From: an uncultured Parabacteroides sp.
GTDB lineage: Bacteria > Bacteroidota > Bacteroidia > Bacteroidales > Tannerellaceae
DNA: 7,333 nt
Assembly: GCA_900770835.1 (NCBI GenBank)
Contig: CAAGLQ010000303.1
Span: 1-7,333 of the forward strand
Direction: 5' to 3'
The notes under the pieces are model-generated. The model searched no databases and had not been told where the DNA came from. It saw nothing but the letters and a program-made list of their open reading frames with translations. A program made the position numbers and the translations under genes. Shown here one piece after another: positions 1 through 5,887 of the stretch (positions are counted from its first letter, which is position 1; each line of letters begins with the position of its first letter).

Positions 1-13
1 CCAGTTCCACGGG

Positions 14-31
14 CGTTTCCGGCCGGAAACG
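14..31. repeat. 18-bp perfect palindrome
   Basis: CGTTTCCGGCCGGAAACG reads identically on both strands. It lies downstream (minus-strand sense) of the stop codon of the PepSY remnant. There is no spacer to form a normal hairpin loop and no T-tract on either side, so it is a poor terminator candidate. It could be a dimeric protein-binding site or chance in GC-rich DNA. The rest of 1-76 shows nothing else I can name. Confidence 0.3.
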
Positions 32-76
32 AGCGCCAAACCCCTTTCAACGGGTGGCGACAGCGGAACCATCCAG

Positions 77-351
77 CTATCGCTCCGGATGCGCCCCCTG
101 TGTCTTCTTTCGCTGAAGCCTGCGAATCCAAAGATAATAGCCGGTGAGGGGAAGTGTGGCTCCGATCAATGCGGAGAGGAAGCTGAGCAAGCGAGTGATG
201 GCCCCGCCCCTTCACCTCGCCCGTGTAGGGATCGTTGGCTGGGGACTCGCGCTCTGCGCCTGTCACCCCTCGACCGAGACACCGGAAACAACCGCTTACA
301 AGACCCTGACTGTCCAAGCAGATCAAGATCTACTTGCGTTTTTGAGGTCAT
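77..351 (-). pseudogene. Frameshifted C-terminal remnant of a PepSY-type inner-membrane protein
   Basis: On the minus strand the frame ending at the TAG of 77-79 encodes AITRLLSFLSALIGATLP followed by LTGYYLWIRRL and a basic tail ending QRKKTQGAHPER. This hydrophobic helix plus basic tail matches the C-terminal membrane segment of PepSY-associated TM proteins (iron-regulated membrane proteins thought to act in siderophore or heme handling). Just upstream, in another frame, is DPYTGEVKG (about 213-233), resembling the HTGEVGG motif that precedes this helix in the family. The two frames join if one G is removed from the GGGGCGGGG run at 202-210, and a TGA (212-214) blocks the helix frame upstream. 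Farther upstream (240-401) only weak, frame-hopping resemblance remains, and the N-terminal domains are absent because the DMT gene lies there. It is therefore either a decayed remnant or a sequencing indel on top of a truncated gene. Family call moderately sure; exact upstream limit unknown. Confidence 0.5.
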
Positions 352-401
352 TCACTCCTCAGATGGAAGCGGTCTTTTTTCGGGGGAAAGTGACTTCTCG
401 T

Positions 402-1337
402 TTATCCTTTGCCCTTGTTGACCAGATAGATTCCCCAGGTGGCCAACGCTCCGGCAATCACATATTTCATATAAAAGGTCTCGCCCAAGCAAAGGCAGGA
501 AGAGAGCGCACCGATCACAGGCACCAAGGAGTTATAAATGGCCACCTTCCCAACCGGATTGCAACTCAACAGTTTGTTATAAAGCGAAAATCCGGTCGTC
601 GAGATACCAATCAACAGCAGCAAATAGAGCAATCCCAACGGAGTGACCTGCGGCAGAGTGCCCCCCATCAGCCAACCCGGAATGATCAGCAGCAATCCGC
701 CCAACGCCAAGCTATAGCCGGTGCCCACAAAGACATCCACCCGCTGGCTGAGTCCGCGCGTCATCAAGGAGGCGACTGCGGAACTGAGCGCATTGAGTAT
801 GATCATGCCGTCGCCTAACCAAGTGAATCCCGCCCCACCGCTCTCGCCACCGAGGTTGAGCGCAAGAATGCCCAAGAAACCGATCAAGCAGCCCATAATC
901 TTCCGCCAAGTCAGTCGGTCGCTCTTGAAAAAGAGGCAGGCCAAGATCACCACCGTGAAGACGCTGAGCGTATTCAAGATCGCCGCACGGGCCCCTTCGC
1001 TATGCGACAGGCCGAAATAGAAAAAGGCGTAGTGAAACGTGGTGTTGAACAGGGCGTACAGCAGGAGGAAACCGCCATCGCTCCCCTTCCGCAGCCTGAA
1101 CGGCATCTGCCTGGCCCGTGCCATCGCCAAGATAATCAATCCGGAGAGGCAAAAGCGAATGCCCGCGAAAAGCATCTTGCCGCCGGTCATGTCGGGCGTG
1201 ATCGCAAATTCTTTAAATCCTAATTTAATTAACGGATAGGCCCATCCCCAGACAACGGCTGCCGTCAACGCAAAAACAGCGACCCACACCGGCCGCTGAA
1301 ACAGGCTGATAGCCTTCTGCATATTCTTTTCGTTCAT
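402..1337 (-). CDS. EamA/DMT-superfamily transporter (probable metabolite exporter)
   Basis: A 311-residue polytopic inner-membrane protein of the drug/metabolite transporter superfamily, with about ten predicted hydrophobic helices in two EamA repeats. Family-like stretches include VVWGWAYPLIKLG near residue 30, AGIRFCLSGLIIL near residue 60, AILNTLSVFTVVIL in the first repeat, and NPVGKVAIYNSLVPVIG plus LCLGE in the second repeat. Length is normal for the family (about 300). Members usually export amino acids or other small metabolites; the substrate cannot be read from sequence. I chose the ATG at 1335-1337 (MNEKN). The in-frame ATG at 1368-1370 lies in the promoter, overlapping or abutting its -7 element, so it could not be in the transcript. 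The 5' leader is short and lacks a clear Shine-Dalgarno, as is common in Bacteroidota. It is divergent from a LysE-family exporter. The long antisense reading frame over its 3' half is a shadow. Confidence 0.9.
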   Translation of the reverse strand: MNEKNMQKAISLFQRPVWVAVFALTAAVVWGWAYPLIKLGFKEFAITPDMTGGKMLFAGIRFCLSGLIILAMARARQMPFRLRKGSDGGFLLLYALFNTTFHYAFFYFGLSHSEGARAAILNTLSVFTVVILACLFFKSDRLTWRKIMGCLIGFLGILALNLGGESGGAGFTWLGDGMIILNALSSAVASLMTRGLSQRVDVFVGTGYSLALGGLLLIIPGWLMGGTLPQVTPLGLLYLLLLIGISTTGFSLYNKLLSCNPVGKVAIYNSLVPVIGALSSCLCLGETFYMKYVIAGALATWGIYLVNKGKG

Positions 1338-1358
1338 TGTATTTCTTGATTGAGCGCA

Positions 1359-1390
1359 CAAAAGTAACACATCTCAAACGTCCAAACAAA
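1359..1390 (-). promoter_or_regulatory. Bacteroidota-type promoter of the EamA/DMT gene
   Basis: On the minus strand, TTTG (plus 1387-1390), a 20-bp spacer and TACTTTTG (plus 1359-1366) match the Bacteroidota sigma consensus TTTG-N19-21-TAnnTTTG exactly. The -7 element ends about 21 nt before the chosen ATG, giving a very short leader and fixing the start of the transporter at 1337. Confidence 0.75.
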
Positions 1391-1416
1391 TCCGAGCAAG
1401 ACGAATGCGCACACTG

Positions 1417-1447
1417 TTTGCCGATCCACAAATATTATGTAAGTTCG
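1417..1447 (+). promoter_or_regulatory. Bacteroidota-type promoter of the LysE-family gene
   Basis: TTTG (1417-1420), a 19-bp spacer and TAAGTTCG (1440-1447) match TTTG-N19-21-TAnnTTTG with one mismatch. The start codon at 1474 lies 26 nt downstream. The two -33 elements of this and the divergent promoter are only 26 bp apart, so one regulator bound between them could control both exporters. Confidence 0.6.
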
Positions 1448-1473
1448 CGGCGTGAAAAAGTAGCACTAAGGAC

Positions 1474-2061
1474 ATGAACGAACACCTTCCTACACTTCTC
1501 TTGCAGATCCTGCTTGTCGGTTTCACCCCGGGTCCTGCCAATATCTACGCATTAACAATGTCATTGCGCCATGGTCGTAAAACGTCTTTGGTCATGTGGT
1601 TAGGCATGTTGACAGGCTTCTCGATAGCGGTATCCATCATGGCCTTGCTCACGCATCTATTGGGGGTGGCTTTTGGTTCCTACGTGGGTTATATGAAGGT
1701 GTTAGGCGCAGCTTATATTTTCTATTTAGCCTATTGGATCTGGCGAAGCAGCGGGACGAATAATACGGCCAAGTCGCGCGAATGCGGTTTTGTCAGCGGC
1801 ATGTTGGTGCAACTGACGAATGCCAAGATGCTGCTTTTCGACCTCACGGTGTTCAGCACCTTCGTCCTGCCCTACTCCGATCGGTTGGAGGATCTGTTTG
1901 AGGCGGCTGCCTGGCTCTTGATAGCGGGCCCGGGAGCCAACTTGACCTGGCTGATGGCGGGTGGCGTGCTGCGCAATTTTTTCCTGCGTTATGGCCGTCA
2001 GGTCGATCACTTCTCGGCAGTCGCACTGGTGCTGTGCGCCCTTTACCTGCTCTGCTGTTAG
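1474..2061 (+). CDS. LysE/RhtB-family amino-acid exporter
   Basis: A 195-residue hydrophobic membrane protein, the usual length for LysE/RhtB-family translocators, which export amino acids and related compounds across the inner membrane. The family signature FTPGPAN is at residues 17-23, right after the first hydrophobic stretch, followed by MSLRHGRKTSL and GMLTGF as expected for the first half; later come YMKVLGAAYIFYLAYWIW and a C-terminal helix ending at the stop. The start at 1474 follows a weak AAGG and its own promoter. It is divergent from the DMT exporter, and 60 nt separate its stop from the peptidase start with no visible promoter or terminator between, so read-through into the peptidase is possible. 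The substrate cannot be assigned. Confidence 0.9.
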   Translation: MNEHLPTLLLQILLVGFTPGPANIYALTMSLRHGRKTSLVMWLGMLTGFSIAVSIMALLTHLLGVAFGSYVGYMKVLGAAYIFYLAYWIWRSSGTNNTAKSRECGFVSGMLVQLTNAKMLLFDLTVFSTFVLPYSDRLEDLFEAAAWLLIAGPGANLTWLMAGGVLRNFFLRYGRQVDHFSAVALVLCALYLLCC

Positions 2062-2121
2062 CCCGAATGAAAGATGATACATATATATTATATGGTGAAA
2101 CAAATACAAATTCAAATGAGT

Positions 2122-4218
2122 ATGAAACTATTTAAACATGTGTGCCTCGCCGGGATGGCTTGCCTTTCGGTGTTGGCGTCGGGTCAGAACTACACGACCC
2201 CATTCAATCATTGCCTGCTTCCGGAGGCCTATTACGACCAGCTGGTCGGTGAATCATCGGGCGATCGCGCCTTCAATTACATCATGGACATCGCACCCTA
2301 CGAGCGAGACCGTCAACATGCCGACTACCAAGGCCATTTCATGGAGTCGGAATATGTGGTGAACCAACTGAAACGTTTCGGCATCGCCAATGCGACCATC
2401 GAGGAGGTAGGCAAGACGAAGGCTTGGGACGGCGTGAGCGCTTCACTGTGGGAAGTCTCACCGAAACAGGTAAAGATCGCCGACTATCAAGACCTGGCTG
2501 CTATTTTGGGTCAAGGGAGCAAGAGCGCAGACGTGACCGCTGAATTGGCATGGATTGGCCGAGGTGAAGCACATGAAATAGCCGCCGTTGATTTGAAAGG
2601 CAAGATCGCCGTGACAGAAGCCGCCGCTTCCCGTGTGCACGACAAGGCGGTTGCCGCCGGCGCAATAGGTGTGATCAGTTTCTACGGGCCTCGTCCGCTG
2701 ATCGATCCGATTCAGATTCCTAACTCGGGTATTCGCAGCGAGAAGCCGACCTTCTGCTTCAATCTGACCCCTCGCGATGGCTATGCCCTGCGTGACCGTC
2801 TGCTGAGAGGCGAAAAGATCACGGTTCATGCCCAGGTAGAAACTACGGAGGAGGATACCGATTTAGAGGTGCCCACCTGCGTCATCCCCGGAACGGATCC
2901 GAATGCCGAGGAGGTGATCTTCACCGCACACCTTTTCGAGGGCTACGTGAAATTGGGAGCCAACGACAATATCTCAGGATCGGCAGCCTTGATCGAGGTG
3001 GCACGCACCCTGAACGAGCTGTTCGAGAGCGGACGACTGCCCCGACCGAAACGGAGCCTGCGCTTTCTTTGGGTGCCCGAGTTTCAAGGCTCCATCCCTT
3101 GGGCTACACAGCATAAGGATATCTTAGCACGTACGCTCTGCGGCATCAATTTGGACATGGTCGGCCTTTGGCTCAGCAAAAGCGGCTCCTACTATTGCCT
3201 GCATCGCACAACGATGGGTAATCCCCACTACCTGAACGACGTGGCAGAATCTTTCTATCACTATATGGGAGCGACTAACAAATCATTTGTTGCCACTGGC
3301 ATGGGACGCCCGGATGCCTTGAAACCGGTGTTTAGCCTGACCGGTTCGCAGGATCCTTTCTACTATGCCATCAATGCGCATTACGGTGCGTCTGATCATG
3401 AGGTGTTGAATGATTGGGGCGTGCAGGTGCCTGCCGTGATCATGATCACTTGGCCGGACAATTACTACCACACCTCGGGCGACCGTCCATCAATCTGCGA
3501 CCCGACCCAGTTACATCGCGCCATCGTATTAGCTGCAGCGACAGCCTACACGATCGCTTCCGCCGATGAGCAAGCTGCCTTAGCGATTGCCAGCGAGGTA
3601 TCTGCCGGTGCGACCAAACGTCTCTCCTTGAAAGCCGCCGAGGATCTTACCGCTTTAACACAGACGTCAGCGGACCAATTGCCTACGGCTTACAAGAAGG
3701 CGCATTTCGATCAAGATGCCCTGCTGCTCAACGAACAAGCTACATTGGAAAGCGTGCTGGAGTTGGCTCCGAACAGCGCAACATTAAAAGCTCACATTGC
3801 CACACTACAGACGCTCTTGAGCGAAAAGGCTCAGAGCAATGGCAAAGAGATTGACGCAGCGATGAAGGCCCGTGCGACCATGCTGGGCACTACGGCGCCA
3901 AAGCGTGTGGAGCTGACAACCGAAGAAAAAGCGGCCGCAAAGCTCTTCCCTCACGCCACAGCCAAAGTGAAAGAGACCGGCTACGGCGTGCTGCGCAACA
4001 TCCCCAAAGAATTGCTGATAAAGCATCAGTTAATTAAAGGTGAGAGCGCTCGCATAAGCCTCGCGCACAGCGACGACATCGCCAAATTGACCACATCAGG
4101 CAAACTCAGCGTCTTAGACATCAAGAAAATGCAAGATGCACAGTTCCCCGATGCGGATAGCTTGAACGACATCATCCGTTTCATCGATATGCTCAAAGAG
4201 GCCGGATTAGTTGAATAA
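2122..4218 (+). CDS. Exported M28-family metallopeptidase with PA domain
   Basis: A 698-residue protein starting MKLFKHVCLAGMACLSVLASG, a typical Sec signal peptide with cleavage near residue 21, so it should act in the periplasm or at the cell surface. A PA-domain insert lies at about 155-235 (DLKGKIAV ... AAGAIGVISFYG). The M28 metal site is largely visible: H270, bridging D282 (GAND), D345 (NLDM), D425-H426 (SDH) and H450 (YYHTSGD). The usual Glu-Glu pair is P319-E320-F321-Q322-G323: the general-base Glu is present, but the adjacent metal-ligand Glu is Phe. A mainly helical C-terminal extension (about 480-698) ends in a segment resembling a small winged helix; I cannot name it. Starts at 2116 (MSM) or 2074 are also in frame, but they would put a polar stretch before the signal peptide. 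Family members are aminopeptidases or carboxypeptidase-like enzymes; the substrate is unknown. The gene is closed by a strong hairpin. Confidence 0.88.
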   Translation: MKLFKHVCLAGMACLSVLASGQNYTTPFNHCLLPEAYYDQLVGESSGDRAFNYIMDIAPYERDRQHADYQGHFMESEYVVNQLKRFGIANATIEEVGKTKAWDGVSASLWEVSPKQVKIADYQDLAAILGQGSKSADVTAELAWIGRGEAHEIAAVDLKGKIAVTEAAASRVHDKAVAAGAIGVISFYGPRPLIDPIQIPNSGIRSEKPTFCFNLTPRDGYALRDRLLRGEKITVHAQVETTEEDTDLEVPTCVIPGTDPNAEEVIFTAHLFEGYVKLGANDNISGSAALIEVARTLNELFESGRLPRPKRSLRFLWVPEFQGSIPWATQHKDILARTLCGINLDMVGLWLSKSGSYYCLHRTTMGNPHYLNDVAESFYHYMGATNKSFVATGMGRPDALKPVFSLTGSQDPFYYAINAHYGASDHEVLNDWGVQVPAVIMITWPDNYYHTSGDRPSICDPTQLHRAIVLAAATAYTIASADEQAALAIASEVSAGATKRLSLKAAEDLTALTQTSADQLPTAYKKAHFDQDALLLNEQATLESVLELAPNSATLKAHIATLQTLLSEKAQSNGKEIDAAMKARATMLGTTAPKRVELTTEEKAAAKLFPHATAKVKETGYGVLRNIPKELLIKHQLIKGESARISLAHSDDIAKLTTSGKLSVLDIKKMQDAQFPDADSLNDIIRFIDMLKEAGLVE

Positions 4219-4229
4219 CAACTATAAAG

Positions 4230-4267
4230 AACGTTGTCCATGAAATACCAGAATCATGGACAACGTT
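4230..4267. terminator. Strong intrinsic terminator after the peptidase gene
   Basis: AACGTTGTCCATGA (4230-4243) and TCATGGACAACGTT (4254-4267) form a perfect 14-bp stem with a 10-nt loop, starting 11 nt after the peptidase stop. The right arm ends in TT and is followed by a T-rich stretch (TGCTCTACTTCTTGTTATTC). The remaining stretch to 4354 shows nothing else I can support. Confidence 0.75.
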
Positions 4268-4354
4268 TGCTCTACTTCTTGTTATTCATTATTTTAGATC
4301 GCCATCTCACTTTCCATACGATCAAACCTCTGAAAACTTTTTCCCTCCAATTAA

Positions 4355-4385
4355 TTAGGTTTAATAAAAAAAGAGCGTACCTTTG
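4355..4385 (+). promoter_or_regulatory. Bacteroidota-type promoter of the LytTR/FHA transcription unit
   Basis: TACCTTTG (4378-4385) matches the -7 consensus TAnnTTTG exactly; 19 bp upstream is TTAG (4355-4358), three of four matches to TTTG. The spacer and upstream DNA are very A/T-rich, including an A-tract. Transcription would begin around 4390-4395, which rules out the in-frame TTG at 4391 as the start of the LytTR gene. Confidence 0.65.
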
Positions 4386-4426
4386 CGTCGTTGAATAAAT
4401 CAAATAATTTGCAAACACTACCGAAA

Positions 4427-4816
4427 ATGGATAGATATCTAATCATTAAAACCAGAGATGAACTACTCAGAATCCGAATTGGACAAATCCTTTATTTTGA
4501 AGCGGATCGTAACTATACAAAACTGTTGCTTTCGTGTGGTATTCAATTCACTTTTGCCATTAACATAGGCAAAATAGAAGAGATTTTGGCTAAGCAAGTA
4601 GCTGGAGTAGAAAGAATCTTGATGCGTGTAGGCAAGAGCCATATTATCAACAAAAATCATATATTACAGATCAACTTACCGAAACAAAAGCTCTTACTGC
4701 TGACTGAGGAAGGCAAAGCCAAAGAACTGATCATTTCCAAAGATCCACTGAAATTGCTGAAGGAGTCATTGGAGAAGGAAATGGGCAAGGCCACTCCTGA
4801 AGAGGGCGTGAAATAA
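4427..4816 (+). CDS. Orphan LytTR-domain DNA-binding regulator
   Basis: A 129-residue protein that is almost entirely one LytTR domain (about residues 7-112), the beta-rich DNA-binding fold usually attached to a response-regulator receiver. Recognisable pieces are ILYFEADRNYTKLLL, the FTFAINIGKIEEIL segment, and RILMRVGKSHIINKNHIL, which matches the typical FxRVHRSYIVN core. No receiver domain and no membrane segment are present, so it cannot be activated by classical Asp phosphorylation. A TTG at 4391 is in frame, but the ATG at 4427 begins directly before the domain and leaves a leader of about 35 nt after the promoter. It lies 12 nt before the membrane FHA gene with no signal between, so the two are probably one operon. 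Its target sites are unknown; an autoregulatory site near its own promoter is possible. Confidence 0.85.
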   Translation: MDRYLIIKTRDELLRIRIGQILYFEADRNYTKLLLSCGIQFTFAINIGKIEEILAKQVAGVERILMRVGKSHIINKNHILQINLPKQKLLLLTEEGKAKELIISKDPLKLLKESLEKEMGKATPEEGVK

Positions 4817-4820
4817 GGAG
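4815..4820 (+). promoter_or_regulatory. Strong Shine-Dalgarno of the membrane FHA gene
   Basis: AAGGAG ends 8 nt before the ATG at 4829 and overlaps the stop codon of the LytTR gene. Such a canonical site is unusual in this window, where other genes have weak or no Shine-Dalgarno, and supports both the start and translational linkage to the LytTR gene. Confidence 0.7.
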
Positions 4821-4828
4821 ACCAAGAG

Positions 4829-5506
4829 ATGATCATCACTATCGGCAAAGCCAACGACAACGATTACGTGGTTGATGACGTACAAGTAAGTCGGCATCAC
4901 GCACGCCTGCTCTCGGAACCTGACGGCACATGGTTGTTGGAAGATTTAGATTCGACCAATGGGACTTTTGTGAACGATACCCAAGTGATGCGTAAGCGAG
5001 TTACAAAAGGCGATCGTATCCGTTTAGGTGAGCGATTGACCATCTCGCTCAATGATTTGCTAAAGGCAGGGAATGACTATAGTGAAGAATTCGCTAAGCT
5101 CAAAGTAGTTTATGATCAGTACATCCAAGAAAAGGTTCGGATTCAATCCTCCAACCAGCTCAAGACGAGATTGCTGCAATCCCTGCCATTCGCACTTCCT
5201 GGCGTGATTGGTGTGGTCATTGGATTTTTCGGGAAAGGCAATACTACGCTGTTTGGTCTCAGCCTATTGATCACTATTATTGCCCCAACTATAGGCATCT
5301 ATTTAGGAGCTCGACAGGCCGCCAAGATCCCCAAGCAGTTACAAGAGTTGGCCAATCGTTTCAAAATCGATTATGTTTGTCCGAAATGTGGAGCCTTTTT
5401 AGGAGAGATACCTTGGGAGTCTTTGCTCAATCGTAAACAGTGCCCCGTTTCCTCCTGTCAAGCTAAGTGGGCAAAAGACACCGTACAAGAATCTCTTGTT
5501 CATTAA
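4829..5506 (+). CDS. Membrane-anchored FHA-domain protein with C-terminal zinc ribbon
   Basis: A 225-residue protein. Residues 1-75 form an FHA phosphothreonine-binding domain: G6-K7 at the usual GR position, S21-R22-H23-H24 for the SRxH loop, N44-G45-T46, and RIRLGERLTI closing the fold. Residues about 82-117 are a charged helical linker. Two hydrophobic segments follow (about 119-135 and 141-160), separated by a short Gly/Lys turn, likely a membrane hairpin that leaves both ends in the cytoplasm. The C-terminus carries C184-x2-C187 and C205-x4-C210, a zinc ribbon. Its role should be to recruit Thr-phosphorylated partners to the inner membrane; the nearby kinase and phosphatase supply a plausible phosphorylation cycle (inference). 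It is co-transcribed with the LytTR gene, whose activity it could influence. Domain assignment is firm; the partner is unknown. Confidence 0.88.
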   Translation: MIITIGKANDNDYVVDDVQVSRHHARLLSEPDGTWLLEDLDSTNGTFVNDTQVMRKRVTKGDRIRLGERLTISLNDLLKAGNDYSEEFAKLKVVYDQYIQEKVRIQSSNQLKTRLLQSLPFALPGVIGVVIGFFGKGNTTLFGLSLLITIIAPTIGIYLGARQAAKIPKQLQELANRFKIDYVCPKCGAFLGEIPWESLLNRKQCPVSSCQAKWAKDTVQESLVH

Positions 5507-5510
5507 AACC

Positions 5511-5529
5511 TATCTGTTTGTACAGGATA
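5511..5529 (+). terminator. Weak hairpin after the membrane FHA gene
   Basis: TATCTGT and ACAGGATA pair as a 7-bp stem with one bulged G and a TTGT loop, 4 nt after the stop of the FHA gene. No T-tract follows, so it could be an RNA 3'-end stabiliser, a weak attenuator or chance. Confidence 0.25.
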
Positions 5530-5584
5530 ATCACTCATTCGATTGCGAAACTTTAACTCCGGCAGTGTATTCCACAGCATTTAC

Positions 5585-5592
5585 TATTTTTG
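5585..5592 (+). promoter_or_regulatory. -7 element of a possible promoter for the acidic protein/FHA/PP2C unit
   Basis: TATTTTTG matches TAnnTTTG exactly and lies 40 nt before the ATG at 5633. No convincing TTTG is found 19-21 bp upstream, so the promoter may be weak or activator-dependent. The 126-nt gap before the acidic gene supports a new transcription start here. Confidence 0.45.
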
Positions 5593-5632
5593 CTGCCAAT
5601 TCAATTAGTTTAAACATTTAAAAGCAAGGGTT

Positions 5633-5887
5633 ATGCAAGAAGAGGAGTACACATTTGTGACGTTAGAAGGCAATGATGCTATGCCCGCAGATGCCGTGCT
5701 CGTTGATGTGGATAATCTGGATGTGGATTTAAGCGAAGCGATCGTTGTAGAAGACATGGACTTTGTAGAGGTTGACCATCAAGATTTTATCACATTGGCT
5801 GACGATACGGTAATGCTTTCCGACGTTGATACGTTGGACATGACTGCAACGGACATGTATGACGCTGACATTACATTTATTGTATGA
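5633..5887 (+). CDS. Small highly acidic protein, unknown family
   Basis: I do not recognise this 84-residue protein. It contains 25 Asp/Glu residues (18 Asp, 7 Glu) and no Lys, Arg, Cys or Trp; its only potentially basic residue is H49. There is no signal peptide or membrane helix. The sequence alternates acidic and hydrophobic residues with repeated D-x-D units (25-27, 30-32, 41-43, 64-66, 77-79). T54-L-A-D57 and T71-A-T-D74 match the pTxxD pattern bound by some FHA domains. It is probably real: an ATG with a modest AAGGG upstream, a promoter-like element, even acidity over the whole length, and a stop overlapping the next start (ATGA). That coupling implies expression in fixed proportion with the soluble FHA protein. 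Inferred role: a substrate, ligand or inhibitor in the kinase/phosphatase/FHA module. It could also be a metal-binding or nucleic-acid-mimicking protein. Confidence 0.75.
   Translation: MQEEEYTFVTLEGNDAMPADAVLVDVDNLDVDLSEAIVVEDMDFVEVDHQDFITLADDTVMLSDVDTLDMTATDMYDADITFIV

Noticed and set aside
144..818. A 224-codon plus-strand open frame opposite the 3' part of the DMT transporter gene.
   Set aside because: It is antisense to a clear EamA protein, is rich in Gln/Arg with no recognisable domain, and has no promoter or Shine-Dalgarno.
1338..1370. An upstream in-frame ATG that would add 11 residues (MLLLCAQSRNT) to the DMT transporter.
   Set aside because: It lies in the promoter, overlapping or abutting the TACTTTTG -7 element, so it would not be in the mRNA.
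1726..2115. A 129-codon minus-strand open frame opposite the LysE-family gene.
   Set aside because: Low-complexity His/Gln-rich translation antisense to a well-supported exporter; a shadow frame.
2074..2121. An upstream ATG extending the M28 peptidase by 16 residues.
   Set aside because: It would place a polar stretch before an otherwise ideal signal peptide; the stretch is AT-rich leader sequence.
4349..4356. AATTAATT palindrome as a possible regulator site at the LytTR promoter.
   Set aside because: Similar TTAATTAA-like runs occur inside coding sequence (near 1220 and 4030), and short A/T palindromes are expected by chance.
4391..4426. A TTG start that would add 12 residues to the LytTR protein.
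   Set aside because: It coincides with the expected transcription start just after TACCTTTG, and the added residues lie outside the domain; the ATG at 4427 is better.
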